From SFLA01 sp045595785 (lineage in GTDB: Bacteria; Bacillota; Clostridia; Oscillospirales; CAG-382): 64,000 nucleotides of DNA. The position numbers and the translations under genes are program-made. The stretch lies in assembly GCA_045595785.1 (NCBI GenBank), contig JAZOBE010000014.1, forward strand, positions 96,279 through 160,278. Direction: 5' to 3'. Below the pieces are notes generated by a model, which saw nothing but the letters and a program-made list of their open reading frames with translations, searched no databases and was not told where the DNA came from. Within the stretch, counting starts at the first letter, position 1. Each line of letters opens with the position of its first letter. Shown piece after piece: positions 16,819 through 25,659 of the stretch.

Positions 16819-18156
16819 ATGTTTCAAAGTCTTGCAGAAAAAATGACGGGTGCTTTGAAGAAGTTCCGCAATAAGGGCAGACTTACCGAGGCCGACGTAA
16901 AGGCAGGTATGCGTGAAGTCAAGCTTGCTCTTCTTGAGGCGGACGTAAACTTCAAGGTAGTTAAGGATTTCGTTGCCAAAGTGTCCGAGCGTGCTGTGGG
17001 CGCGGACGTTATGCAAAGCCTTGTTCCCGCACAGCAAATAGTAAAGATAGTTAACGAAGAATTGGTTGCCTTAATGGGCGGAAGCAATTCCAAGCTTACC
17101 ATATCCTCCGCACCTCCCACGGTAGTGCTTATGTGCGGTCTTCAGGGTAGCGGTAAGACCACCCATTGCGCAAAGCTTGCCCGTATGTATAAAAAGCAGG
17201 GCAAGAATCCTTTGCTTGTAGCCTGTGATATTTACCGTCCCGCCGCTATCGACCAGTTGAAGATAGTAGGTGAGCAGGCAGGCGTTCAGGTTTTTGAGCG
17301 AGGCACTCAGGACCCTGTAAAAACCGCCCGTGAGGCGCTTGTACACGCCCGTAAGTACGGCCACGATATGGTCTTTGTGGATACGGCGGGCAGACTGCAT
17401 ATAGACGAAGTGCTTATGGCTGAATTAAAGCGCATAAGTGAAGAGGTCAACCCCACCGAGACTCTGTTGGTAGTAGATGCTATGACAGGTCAGGACGCCG
17501 TAAACGTTGCAGAGAGCTTTAATAATCTGCTGGATATCACCGGTGTCATCCTCACCAAGCTGGACGGTGATACAAGAGGCGGTGCGGCACTTTCGGTAAG
17601 ACACGTTACCGGCAAGCCCATTAAGTTTATCGGCGTGGGTGAAAAGATAGATAATATCGAGCCTTTCCATCCTGACAGAATGGCGTCCCGTATACTCGGT
17701 ATGGGTGACGTGCTGTCCCTTATCGAAAAGGCAGAGCAGCAGTTTGACGAAAAGAAGGCGGCGGAGCTTGAGAAAAAGTTTCTTGAGTCCTCCTTTACCT
17801 TGGACGATTATCTGGACCAGTTCAGACAGATCAAAAACATGGGCAGCATGGAGCAGCTTCTTGGCATGATGCCGGGAATAAAGCCTTCCCAGCTCAAGGA
17901 TGCACAGATCGATGAGAGACAGATAGCTCGTATGGAAGGTATAATCCTTTCCATGACTCCCAAGGAGAGGGCAAAGCCGGATATAATAAACTCTTCCCGT
18001 AAAAAGCGTATAGCCGCAGGCTGCGGCAGACCCGTGGAGGAGGTAAACCGTCTGCTTAAGCAGTACGAGCAGGTAAACAAGCTTATGAAGCAGATGGCAA
18101 AGCAGCAGACCGGAAAAGGCAGTAAAAAAATGCGTTTCGGCAACTTTGGATTTTAA
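16819..18156 (+). CDS. ffh: Ffh: signal recognition particle GTPase (SRP54)
   Basis: 445 residues, the family length. Ffh binds 4.5S/6S RNA and hydrophobic signal sequences and delivers ribosomes to FtsY. The N domain is followed by the G domain with P-loop GLQGSGKTTHCAKLA, DTAGRLHIDE, TKLDGDTRGGAALS and GVGEKIDNIEPFHP. The Met-rich M domain contains NMGSMEQLLGMMPGI and MKQMAKQQ near the end. ATG 16819 follows GGGAG; upstream residues in the same frame belong to ylxM. Confidence 0.97.
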   Translation: MFQSLAEKMTGALKKFRNKGRLTEADVKAGMREVKLALLEADVNFKVVKDFVAKVSERAVGADVMQSLVPAQQIVKIVNEELVALMGGSNSKLTISSAPPTVVLMCGLQGSGKTTHCAKLARMYKKQGKNPLLVACDIYRPAAIDQLKIVGEQAGVQVFERGTQDPVKTAREALVHARKYGHDMVFVDTAGRLHIDEVLMAELKRISEEVNPTETLLVVDAMTGQDAVNVAESFNNLLDITGVILTKLDGDTRGGAALSVRHVTGKPIKFIGVGEKIDNIEPFHPDRMASRILGMGDVLSLIEKAEQQFDEKKAAELEKKFLESSFTLDDYLDQFRQIKNMGSMEQLLGMMPGIKPSQLKDAQIDERQIARMEGIILSMTPKERAKPDIINSSRKKRIAAGCGRPVEEVNRLLKQYEQVNKLMKQMAKQQTGKGSKKMRFGNFGF

Positions 18157-18160
18157 TATT

Positions 18161-18256
18161 CACCCCACAAAAGGTTTTTTGGACACTGTAGGTGTTTCAC
18201 GAAACACCCCTACAGACAAAGCATATCACGAAAAAACGCTTTTGCGGGGACCCCGA
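18161..18256 (+). repeat. Palindromic intergenic element, copy 1
   Basis: Begins ACCCCACAAAAGGTT, identical over 15 bases to the element at 28402. It contains an imperfect hairpin, CTGTAGG with CCTACAG and TGTTTC with GAAACA (18186-18215), and the palindrome CGGGGACCCCG at 18245-18255. No reading frame is apparent. The following bases 18257-18329 are A-rich leader before rpsP, with no clear promoter. Confidence 0.6.
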
Positions 18257-18329
18257 AATACTCACGCCCACAATTAACTTAAAAAATAAAAAAATTAAAA
18301 TAAAACAACCTTATTGGAGGAAAAACATC

Positions 18330-18572
18330 ATGGCAGTAAAAATCAGACTCAGAAGAATGGGCGCAAAGAAGGCTCCCTTTTACAGAGTAGTAGTAGCAGA
18401 CTCTCGCTACCCCAGAAACGGTAGATTTATCGAAGAGATCGGTTATTATGATCCTATGAAGGAACCTGCAGAGATCAAGATCGACGGCGACAAGGCTAAG
18501 GATTGGATCTCCAAGGGCGCACAGCCTACCGATACCGTCAGAGCACTTCTCAAGAAGACCGGCGTACAGTAA
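18330..18572 (+). CDS. rpsP: 30S ribosomal protein S16
   Basis: 80 residues starting MAVKIRLRRMGAKKAPFYRV, with the family signature ADSRYPRNGRFIEEIGYYDP. S16 aids assembly of the 30S body. ATG 18330 follows TTGGAGGAAAAAC. It stands in the standard ffh-rpsP-khpA-rimM-trmD order. The upstream 170 bases hold the palindromic element, so it may depend on read-through from ffh. Confidence 0.97.
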   Translation: MAVKIRLRRMGAKKAPFYRVVVADSRYPRNGRFIEEIGYYDPMKEPAEIKIDGDKAKDWISKGAQPTDTVRALLKKTGVQ

Positions 18573-18592
18573 GACACCGTATATTTCGCGGG

Positions 18593-18612
18593 GCGGAACA
18601 ACCGCCCCACGG
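18593..18612 (+). repeat. GC-rich hairpin between rpsP and khpA
   Basis: CGGGGCGG, AACAA, CCGCCCC form a strong stem-loop with no T run, so it is not a canonical terminator. It may moderate read-through or protect the rpsP mRNA 3' end. Confidence 0.5.
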
Positions 18613-18645
18613 ATCAGTGCCGATTATTGAAAGGAAGGTCATCTG

Positions 18646-18876
18646 ATGAAGCAGACACTTATCGACATCGCTTCCGCTATTGTGGAGCATCCCGAGCAGG
18701 TGGCAGTGTCCGAGAAAGTCAGCGGTGATACGGTTATACTTGAGCTTTCCGTTGCCAAGTCCGATATGGGCAAGGTTATCGGCCGCGGCGGCAGAATCGC
18801 AAAGTGCATACGCGTGGTTATGCGTGCGGCTGCAGCCAAGGAAAACAAACGTGTTATCGTAGATATTGTTGACTAA
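18646..18876 (+). CDS. khpA: KhpA: small KH-domain RNA-binding protein
   Basis: 76 residues comprising a single KH domain with the RNA-binding loop GKVIGRGGRIAKCIR. KhpA (formerly YlqC) pairs with KhpB in Gram-positives and affects cell division and small-RNA biology. ATG 18646 follows GGAAGG. The stop overlaps the rimM start by one base (TAATG). Confidence 0.92.
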   Translation: MKQTLIDIASAIVEHPEQVAVSEKVSGDTVILELSVAKSDMGKVIGRGGRIAKCIRVVMRAAAAKENKRVIVDIVD

Positions 18877-19376
18877 TGAAAAGATTTCTCGAAGCCGGCA
18901 GGCTCAATTCACCCAGAGGTATTAAAGGTGAGCTTAAGTTCTCCTGCTGGTGCGACAGCCCGGATTTTCTTGACGGAGTGGAATATCTCTATCTGGACCC
19001 CAAGGGCGAAAAAAGACTTAAGATAGTTTTATACCGTCCCAACATTCCCTCCATTATCTTTGAGGGATATGAGGACAGGACCGCCTGTGCGGTGCTTACC
19101 GGCAGAACGGTTTATTTTGATCGTTACGACCCTGCTCTTCCCGGGGACGTAATTTATAATGACGACCTTATCGGTCTCCCCGTATTTGAGGCGGACAGCG
19201 GTGAGCCTATCGGCGAGCTTAAGCGTATTGACGAGACCATTGGCGGATTTTTGTATTATATCGCAGGGGAAGACAAAGAATATCTTATGCCCGCGGTGGA
19301 CAGATATATAGTGTCCGTCGACGTTGAGAAGGGCATTCACGTCCATGTGGACGAAGGACTCAGGATAGGAAGCTGA
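18876..19376 (+). CDS. rimM: RimM: 16S rRNA processing/30S maturation factor
   Basis: 166 residues. N-terminal barrel FLEAGRLNSPRGIKGELKF and C-terminal PRC barrel DLIGLPVFEADSGEPIGEL, ending in LMPAVDRYIVSVDVEKG. RimM binds S19 and helps mature the 30S head. Translational coupling with khpA is indicated by the TAATG junction. Its place before trmD is the conserved order. Confidence 0.93.
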   Translation: MKRFLEAGRLNSPRGIKGELKFSCWCDSPDFLDGVEYLYLDPKGEKRLKIVLYRPNIPSIIFEGYEDRTACAVLTGRTVYFDRYDPALPGDVIYNDDLIGLPVFEADSGEPIGELKRIDETIGGFLYYIAGEDKEYLMPAVDRYIVSVDVEKGIHVHVDEGLRIGS

Positions 19377-19381
19377 TATTT

Positions 19382-20074
19382 TTGCATTACGAGATATTGA
19401 CGCTGTTCCCCGATATGCTGGATAATTATTTTAACACCAGTATTATCGGCAGAGCACGCGCTAAAGGTATTTTCACACTTAATACAAACGATATCAGAGC
19501 GTATACCAAGGATAAGCACCGCCGTGTGGACGATTCTCCCTACGGCGGCGGCTTTGGTCTTGTTATGGCGTGTCAGCCTATAGTGGATTGTATCCGCGCT
19601 GTAAAAAGCAACCTTAAGGGAAGCGTAAGAACCATATACTTTTCCCCTCAGGGCAGTCTGTTTACCCAGCAAAAGGCAAAAGAGCTTTTACAGTACGATA
19701 ATCTCATTCTTTTGTGCGGTCATTATGAGGGCATTGACGAACGGGTTATCGAGCTGGAGATAGACGAGGAGATATCTATAGGCGATTACGTTCTCACCGG
19801 CGGTGAAATAGCGGCGGAAATAGTGGTTGACGCCACTGCACGTCTGCTTGACGGTGTGCTTAAAGATCCCGAGTGTTATGAAAAAGAGAGCTTGTCGGAC
19901 GGGTTGCTGGAATATCCCCAGTATACACGCCCCAGAGTTTTTGAAGGACTTGAGGTGCCCGAGGTGCTTGTAAACGGCAATCATGCCGAGATAAAAAAGT
20001 GGCAGGCAGAGCAATCCTTGCTCCGCACCAAGCGTAAGCGCCCGGACCTTATCCGTAAGGAAAACGAGGAATAG
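19382..20074 (+). CDS. trmD: TrmD: tRNA (guanine-N1-)-methyltransferase
   Basis: 230 residues. TrmD methylates G37 of tRNAs using S-adenosylmethionine bound in a trefoil knot. Visible motifs: YEILTLFPDML at the start, DDSPYGGGFGLVM, LLCGHYEGIDERV, EISIGDYVLTGGE, and the C-terminal WQAEQSLLRTKRKRPDL. The start codon is TTG, 8 bases after AGGAAG. Unlike the usual order, rplS does not follow; an envelope gene does. Confidence 0.95.
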   Translation: MHYEILTLFPDMLDNYFNTSIIGRARAKGIFTLNTNDIRAYTKDKHRRVDDSPYGGGFGLVMACQPIVDCIRAVKSNLKGSVRTIYFSPQGSLFTQQKAKELLQYDNLILLCGHYEGIDERVIELEIDEEISIGDYVLTGGEIAAEIVVDATARLLDGVLKDPECYEKESLSDGLLEYPQYTRPRVFEGLEVPEVLVNGNHAEIKKWQAEQSLLRTKRKRPDLIRKENEE

Positions 20075-20078
20075 AAAA

Positions 20079-21848
20079 ATGGCAGGACGCGGCAAAATCG
20101 GCTCGTATTTTTCACGGCTCTTGGGCGGGAGCCGTATTTGGTCGCGCCTTTTTCCTGATACGGGCATATACGCAGGTGGAAAAAACGGCGGTATCTTAAA
20201 AGAAGACGCTCTGCTTTCCGGCGGTATGCTCGGTTCTTTATATAATAAGCTTTCAGGCGTCACCGAAAAAGCACGTGCTTTTCTGGCGGCTTTTGCAGAG
20301 GATAGCCGTGTTCTCAAGCGTCCGGCTGCTTTTTGCAGAGGAATTCTGGATACCTCTGTGGGAAGTGTCGGAGTATTTTTGTTTTTTATCGGGCTGTATT
20401 CCGCAGCGGCGTTTTTAATAAAGCTGTATGCGGACAGAAGCGTGGACATGCTTGACCCTGTATATTCTGCGGTCATTGCGTTTATAGGTCTTGTGCTTAT
20501 GCCCGTACGCAGAAGTCTGCTGGGTTGCATCCGCAGCGGACCTTTAACTTCGTATATTACAGAGGAGATGTTGGCTGTCAGTCCCTTCGCTTTGGACACG
20601 GAGGTGCCTGCGTCCAAGCATATCGGCTGGGCGGTGCTGTTGGGCACAGTAGGCGGTATTGCGGGATTTTTTGTTTCTCCTCTTCATATAGTTTTGGCTT
20701 TACTTGCCTTGATAGGAATCGCCGTCGTGCTTTATTCTCCTGAGGGTGGCTTGTACGTGTCAGTGTTCCTTTTGCCGTTTGCTTCGCCTTGGATATCTGC
20801 GGCAGTTGCCTTGCTTGCGTCTGTAAGCTATATCTGCAAGTCGCTTATCGGCAAACGTAATTTTTATCTCACCGCGGCAGACGTTTTTGCGTTTATGTTT
20901 ATGATATCCATTGCGGTGGCAGGTATCGTAACTCCTTTTGCATACAAGGAAACTCTTCACATGGTTATAACGCTGGGCGCGTTGTACCTGCTTTGCTCAA
21001 ACCTTATGCGAAGCGGTCAACAGCTGTCCCGTCTTATGAGCGCGGTCAACAGCGGATTGCTCATTCTTTCGCTGTGCTGTATATTCTCTTCTCTTTTCGG
21101 CGGAGAGTTGGGAGGATTGGGTGCATATATTGGCAGTAAAAGTGCTTATTCGTTTATGCTTCCCGTTTTGCTTCCTGCGGCACTTTGTACCGCGTTCAAC
21201 AAAGGCTTTTTCTCCTCAGGCACGGTGTGCTGCCTTACCGTTTATACAGCGGTGGCGCTTACCTTTTCCGAGTGGATGTATCTTACCGCTATTGGTGTTA
21301 CGGCGCTGTTCCTGCTGTCATGCTTCCGCAAGCGTATCGGTATAATTTTCGGTGCGCTTCTTTCTGCAGGTGCAGTAATGGTGCTTTTCGCAACCGGAAT
21401 AATAAAAGGTGATATGTATATTCCCGCTTTCGGCTCTTCCGGCGCCGCAGACACTATGCTTAAATACGGTCTGTACGGAATAGGCTTTGGCAAGGAAGCG
21501 TTCCTTTTCGCCTTCAGAAGCGCCGGCTACGGTGAGGCGGTTAAAACGGATCTGTTTGCCGCGTTGGTCATCGCAGGCGGATGGCTTGCCGTAGTACTGT
21601 TTGGAATCGCAGTTTTACTTTTATTAAGAAGAGGGCTTTACGCCGTGTCCGGAAAAATGCACGGTGTATCGAGATTTTCTTCCTCTGCCGCTCTTGTCTT
21701 ATTCTGTACGCTGATACTCAGCGGCGCTATTGGCGGAATGTGGCAGAACCCTGCAATAATAATGATGTTTGCCGTTATGTGCGGCGCTTTAAGCGGTTTA
21801 CCGCGAATATATGAAAGAGAGGTAGGACAGGATAATGAAGAAATTTAA
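20079..21848 (+). CDS. Polytopic membrane protein resembling O-antigen ligase/polymerase (Wzy/WaaL-like)
   Basis: 589 residues: about 100 soluble residues, then roughly 12 hydrophobic segments. The central region (YSPEGGLYVSVFLLPFASPW, then a ligase-like run up to LYGIGFGKEAF) has the pattern of the O-antigen ligase family: many helices with a large loop near residue 460. Such enzymes polymerise or transfer surface glycans, so a cell-envelope role is likely. It starts five bases after trmD and overlaps the next gene by 14 bases, so it is co-transcribed. The family call is by pattern only. Confidence 0.5.
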   Translation: MAGRGKIGSYFSRLLGGSRIWSRLFPDTGIYAGGKNGGILKEDALLSGGMLGSLYNKLSGVTEKARAFLAAFAEDSRVLKRPAAFCRGILDTSVGSVGVFLFFIGLYSAAAFLIKLYADRSVDMLDPVYSAVIAFIGLVLMPVRRSLLGCIRSGPLTSYITEEMLAVSPFALDTEVPASKHIGWAVLLGTVGGIAGFFVSPLHIVLALLALIGIAVVLYSPEGGLYVSVFLLPFASPWISAAVALLASVSYICKSLIGKRNFYLTAADVFAFMFMISIAVAGIVTPFAYKETLHMVITLGALYLLCSNLMRSGQQLSRLMSAVNSGLLILSLCCIFSSLFGGELGGLGAYIGSKSAYSFMLPVLLPAALCTAFNKGFFSSGTVCCLTVYTAVALTFSEWMYLTAIGVTALFLLSCFRKRIGIIFGALLSAGAVMVLFATGIIKGDMYIPAFGSSGAADTMLKYGLYGIGFGKEAFLFAFRSAGYGEAVKTDLFAALVIAGGWLAVVLFGIAVLLLLRRGLYAVSGKMHGVSRFSSSAALVLFCTLILSGAIGGMWQNPAIIMMFAVMCGALSGLPRIYEREVGQDNEEI

Positions 21849-22323
21849 TAAAAAGATATTCAATTCTCTTGATATGATAATTATCTTGGTCTTTGCCGCC
21901 CTCTTTGTCGGTCTTGCCGTAAAGAACTTTACCGGTGCATCCAAGGTGGACGAGGTAATTACCGTTACTATCACCGCAGACCGTGTGCCTGACGGGATCA
22001 TTCCCGAAATCAATGAGGGAGATAAGCTTTATACTGAATCCGGTGAGCTTATCGGCACCGTGACCAAGATGTATACCGTTCAGGCTACCGAAATATTTGA
22101 GGATACCCGTGTTGACAGCGGCAATCGTTGGCCGTTGGTAACAGTTGACGTGCCTGATCACAGCCGTATGGTAATAACCCTTTCCGTTAATGCAGAGGCG
22201 GATGACCGCGGATATTCCGTTCACGGCGTTGACGTTAAAGTTAACGGCGACGTTACGTTTTACGTAAACGGCTTCCACGCAGACGGATATTTTTCATCTA
22301 TCGCAGGAGGTGACAGCAAATGA
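21835..22323 (+). CDS. DUF4330-like membrane-anchored protein (first of a pair)
   Basis: 162 residues: short basic N-terminus, one membrane segment (residues 13-29) and an extracellular beta-rich domain including EINEGDKLYTESGELIGTVT. The downstream gene has the same layout, with NLLDLVIIILL corresponding to NSLDMIIILVF here. I believe both belong to DUF4330, a family with no known reaction that occurs beside polysaccharide genes. The 14-base overlap with the putative glycan polymerase and 4-base overlap with the next gene point to a joint envelope function. Confidence 0.55.
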   Translation: MKKFNKKIFNSLDMIIILVFAALFVGLAVKNFTGASKVDEVITVTITADRVPDGIIPEINEGDKLYTESGELIGTVTKMYTVQATEIFEDTRVDSGNRWPLVTVDVPDHSRMVITLSVNAEADDRGYSVHGVDVKVNGDVTFYVNGFHADGYFSSIAGGDSK

Positions 22324-22859
22324 AAAACAACACTAAATCAAGTGCAAAAAAGTTTAATTTGCTGGATCTTGTCATAATAATCCTGCTGGCGGCAATAATA
22401 CTCGGCGCCTTCTTCCGTACCGATATAATCCGTCTTATTTCCGGCGAGGAAACGGTAACAATGGAAATAACCTTTGAGACCGAGCCTGTTTCCACCTTGT
22501 ATTACGGATATTTTGCCGAAGGAGATAAGTTCTATCTTTCGGATACGGATATGCTTTTAGGTCTCGTAAGCGGACTTTCCAAGACCTTGGCTCCCGTTAT
22601 GGTACAAATGGATGACGGCAGCTATGAGGAGGACGTTGAGCTGGAGCGCAGCGTGATATCGGGTACTATCACCGTAAACGGTTACCTGCGTGACGGTGTG
22701 TTCTCTCTTTCGGACGGAACCATTATTTCCGCAGGAGACACGCTTTTAGCAGAGGGTAAGCTTATTGCCTGCAAAATAACCGTGGTTTCCGTGACCCGTG
22801 TTGACATCACCGATAACGTGTCTGTTTCCGACCAAGTGAATTCGGAAGTATCAAAATAA
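22320..22859 (+). CDS. DUF4330-like membrane-anchored protein (second of a pair)
   Basis: 179 residues with one N-terminal membrane segment (about residues 15-32) and a periplasm-side beta domain containing YFAEGDKFYLSDTDMLLGLVSG. It is a diverged duplicate of the preceding gene and starts inside its stop (ATGA). Function unknown; likely acts with the two preceding envelope genes. Confidence 0.55.
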   Translation: MKNNTKSSAKKFNLLDLVIIILLAAIILGAFFRTDIIRLISGEETVTMEITFETEPVSTLYYGYFAEGDKFYLSDTDMLLGLVSGLSKTLAPVMVQMDDGSYEEDVELERSVISGTITVNGYLRDGVFSLSDGTIISAGDTLLAEGKLIACKITVVSVTRVDITDNVSVSDQVNSEVSK

Positions 22860-22862
22860 TGC

Positions 22863-22891
22863 TTGACAATAAGCACTTTTGCAATTATAAT
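22863..22891 (+). promoter_or_regulatory. Consensus promoter of the HPr gene
   Basis: TTGACA (22863-22868), 17 bases, TATAAT (22886-22891); both boxes perfect. GGAGG lies before ATG 22930. Confidence 0.85.
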
Positions 22892-22929
22892 ATATATATT
22901 ATTTAGATGTTTTACGGAGGAAAATAAAT

Positions 22930-23193
22930 ATGCTTTCAAAGGAGATTACATTGGTAAACAGCGTGGGACTTCACGCCCGCCCTGCTACTTTCTTTATACA
23001 GAAAGCAAATTCATACAGATGCTCCGTTTGGATAGAGAACAATTCCCGCCGCGCTAACGCAAAGAGTCTGCTTGGCGTCCTTTCCCTCGGCGTCCGCCAG
23101 GGAGATTCTGTTACCCTTATCGCAGACGGTATTGATGAGAATGAGGCTATCGAGGGTCTCTGCGCGCTCATACTCAGCGGCTTTGCAAACTAA
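22930..23193 (+). CDS. ptsH: HPr phosphocarrier protein
   Basis: 87 residues. The active-site His lies in NSVGLHARPATFF and the regulatory serine in NAKSLLGVLSLGV, so both the PEP-dependent His site and the HPr-kinase Ser site are present. HPr relays phosphate from enzyme I to sugar permeases and, when Ser-phosphorylated, co-represses with CcpA. Here it is alone behind a strong promoter, with no enzyme I nearby. Confidence 0.9.
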   Translation: MLSKEITLVNSVGLHARPATFFIQKANSYRCSVWIENNSRRANAKSLLGVLSLGVRQGDSVTLIADGIDENEAIEGLCALILSGFAN

Positions 23194-23222
23194 AGCGCAA
23201 AATATTGTAACGTCATCTCAAT

Positions 23223-23300
23223 TGTAGGGGAGGGGCTTTTGGGTCCCCCGATGATGCAAAAGCATTTTTCGGGGCGCTCTTTCCCCTCCCTGCTTTCTTT
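23223..23300 (+). repeat. Palindromic intergenic element, copy 2 (before uvrC)
   Basis: Nested inverted repeats: AGGGGAGGGG (23226-23235) with CCCCTCCCT (23283-23291), CCCCG (23246-23250) with CGGGG (23270-23274), and ATGC-AAAA-GCAT at the tip. The core resembles copies at 18245 and 63909. No coding potential seen. It reaches to within about 15 bases of the uvrC start. Confidence 0.6.
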
Positions 23301-23314
23301 TTAACGGTGTGGTT

Positions 23315-25120
23315 ATGACAAAAGAACAATTACTTGAAAAAGCGCGCCTGCTTCCTGCCACTCCCGGCGTGTATATTATGCGTTCGGCGGCGGGTAAGGT
23401 AATATACGTGGGCAAATCCAAAGCGCTGTGCAACCGCGTCAGCTCATATTTTGCACAGACGCATACGGGCAAGACTGCGCGTATGGTAGCATCTGCCCGT
23501 GATTTTGAGGTGTATCATACCGCCACCGAATTAGAGGCGTTACTGCTGGAGAATTCCTTTATCAAGCAGTATATGCCCAGATACAATATAAAGCTTAAGG
23601 ATTCATCGGGTTATCCTTATCTTAAAATAACAGACGAGGAATATCCCCGTCTTGTTACGGTGTATAAGCGTGAGGACGACAGATCCCGTTATTTCGGCCC
23701 GTTTTCATCATACGTTGTCGCCAGAAATATTGCGGATACCGCACGCCGCACCTTTGGTATTCCCACCTGCAACCGTGTTTTCCCCAAGGATATTGGCAAG
23801 GGCAGACCCTGCCTTAACGCGCAGATCGGACTTTGCGTTGCGCCCTGCTCGGGAAATATCAAAGCAGAGGAATATAAAGAGATTTTTTCAAACGCCGCCC
23901 GTTTTTTGAACGGGGAATATTCTTTTCTCATAAAAGAGCTTACGGAAAAAATGAACTCTGCCGCAGAGGATATGTATTACGAGCGTGCGGCAAAATACCG
24001 TGACCAGATAAACGCGGTAAAAAAGCTGGGAGATAAACAGCATATTGTCGGCGCTCCGGATTTTGAGGGCGATTTTATCGGTGTTTATCGTGATGATCTC
24101 GGCTCAGCCGTAAACCTTTTCTTCGTCCGCCACGGCGCTATTGCAGACAGAGAGTGTCTGTTTTTCGGCGCGGATGAGATATTGGATTCAGGCACGCTGG
24201 TGTCTTTGCTTCAGCGTTTGTATACACTGCGCGGATATATTCCTGCGGATATCTATACGGCATTCGAGATGGATGACGGAGACACCGAATTGTTTGAAGC
24301 GTGGGCGAAGGAGTTTTCGGGTCTTAAAATCACTATGCATATTACCCGCAGAGGGGACAAAAAAATACTTGCGGATATGGCTGTCACCAACGCAAAGGAA
24401 TTGCTTTTACACAAGCGTAAATCCGAGGAGAAGGATAACAACCTTCTTGCAAATCTTGCCGCGTTTTTGGGGCTCGAGGTGTTGCCTGAGCGTATTGAGG
24501 CGTTTGATATTTCAAATTCCGGTGAGGAGTATACCACCGCAGGTATGACGGTGCTTGTGGGCGGAAGATTTTCCAAAAAGCAGTACCGCACCTTTAATAT
24601 CCGTACCGCCGCTCAAAACGATTACGGGGCAACGGAGGAAGCACTTTCCCGCCGTTTTTCTCATACCGAGTGGGAGCTACCCGATCTTCTTTTAATGGAT
24701 GGCGGTGCACAGCACGTAAACGTGGCAAAAAAGGTGCTGGCGGAAAAAGGGCTTTTGAATATTCCCGTTTTCGGCATGATAAAGGACGAGCATCACAAGA
24801 CTCGTTCACTTACCGATGGAGAAAACGAAATAGGTCTTACCACACGGCAGGATCTGTTCGTGTTCATATACCGCATACAAGAGGAAGTACACCGCTTTTC
24901 TCTTGACAGAATGGATAAAAAACGCAGAAAGTCTGTTAGCACCAGCTCTCTCACCGCCATAAAAGGGGTGGGGGAAAAGACTGCCGCAGCAATACTTGGC
25001 CACTTCGGCTCGTTCAAGGCGGTAAAGCAGGCAGACAAGGCAAGTCTTATGCAGGTAAAGGGCATAAGCGAAAAAACGGTGGACAATATTATCAGCTATT
25101 TTGAAGGAGATAAAAAATGA
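23315..25120 (+). CDS. uvrC: UvrC: excinuclease ABC subunit C
   Basis: 601 residues. UvrC makes both incisions in nucleotide excision repair. N-terminal GIY-YIG nuclease: TPGVYIMRSAAGKVIYVGKS; a UvrB-interaction segment around AAEDMYYERAAKYRDQINAV; RNase H-like nuclease with SNSGEEYTTAGM and LLMDGGAQHV; C-terminal helix-hairpin-helix pair (KGVGEKTAAAILGHFGSF). The ribosome binding site is weak; ATG 23315 and GTG 23309 are both possible. The palindromic element just upstream may influence translation. Confidence 0.95.
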   Translation: MTKEQLLEKARLLPATPGVYIMRSAAGKVIYVGKSKALCNRVSSYFAQTHTGKTARMVASARDFEVYHTATELEALLLENSFIKQYMPRYNIKLKDSSGYPYLKITDEEYPRLVTVYKREDDRSRYFGPFSSYVVARNIADTARRTFGIPTCNRVFPKDIGKGRPCLNAQIGLCVAPCSGNIKAEEYKEIFSNAARFLNGEYSFLIKELTEKMNSAAEDMYYERAAKYRDQINAVKKLGDKQHIVGAPDFEGDFIGVYRDDLGSAVNLFFVRHGAIADRECLFFGADEILDSGTLVSLLQRLYTLRGYIPADIYTAFEMDDGDTELFEAWAKEFSGLKITMHITRRGDKKILADMAVTNAKELLLHKRKSEEKDNNLLANLAAFLGLEVLPERIEAFDISNSGEEYTTAGMTVLVGGRFSKKQYRTFNIRTAAQNDYGATEEALSRRFSHTEWELPDLLLMDGGAQHVNVAKKVLAEKGLLNIPVFGMIKDEHHKTRSLTDGENEIGLTTRQDLFVFIYRIQEEVHRFSLDRMDKKRRKSVSTSSLTAIKGVGEKTAAAILGHFGSFKAVKQADKASLMQVKGISEKTVDNIISYFEGDKK

Positions 25121-25659
25121 GAATTATTACCGGAAAAGCCAGAGGCGCCCGTCTTACCACTCTTCCCGGCGAGGCAACTCGTCCCACGTCGGAAAAGGTA
25201 AAAGAGGCTATTTTTTCCGCAATACAGTTTGATATAGGGGATAGAAAGGTGCTTGACCTTTTCGGCGGAAGCGGACAAATGGCGCTGGAAGCATTATCCA
25301 GAGGTGCGGAAAGCGCAGTTATCGTAGATTCCTCCCGCGCCGCAACCGAGGTTATCCGTAACAACGCCGCAAAGACAAAATTACTGGCAGACTGCCGTAT
25401 CGTCACTGCGGATTGGAAGGATTATCTGCGTATGGCAGACGGAAAGAACACGTTTTCTCTTGTTTTCCTTGATCCGCCTTACAAAGAAGGCTTTGTTGAC
25501 GAGATACTCAAGCGTATGTTTACCACAAATATATTGGAGCAGGACTGTATCATAGTTGCAGAGACCGCCCCCGACGGAATTCCCGTTCCCCCCGATGGAT
25601 GGGAATGCAAAGCATACCGCTACGGAAGCGTCGCCGTAACCGTTATGAGAAGAGCGTAA
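25117..25659 (+). CDS. rsmD: RsmD: 16S rRNA (guanine966-N2)-methyltransferase
   Basis: 180 residues. Begins MRIITGKARGARL; RPTSEKVKEAIFSAI; SAM motif I VLDLFGGSGQMALEALSRGA; catalytic motif FLDPPYKEG. These are the RsmD hallmarks. Starts within the uvrC stop (ATGA) and overlaps coaD by one base; rsmD-coaD is a widely conserved pair. Confidence 0.95.
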   Translation: MRIITGKARGARLTTLPGEATRPTSEKVKEAIFSAIQFDIGDRKVLDLFGGSGQMALEALSRGAESAVIVDSSRAATEVIRNNAAKTKLLADCRIVTADWKDYLRMADGKNTFSLVFLDPPYKEGFVDEILKRMFTTNILEQDCIIVAETAPDGIPVPPDGWECKAYRYGSVAVTVMRRA

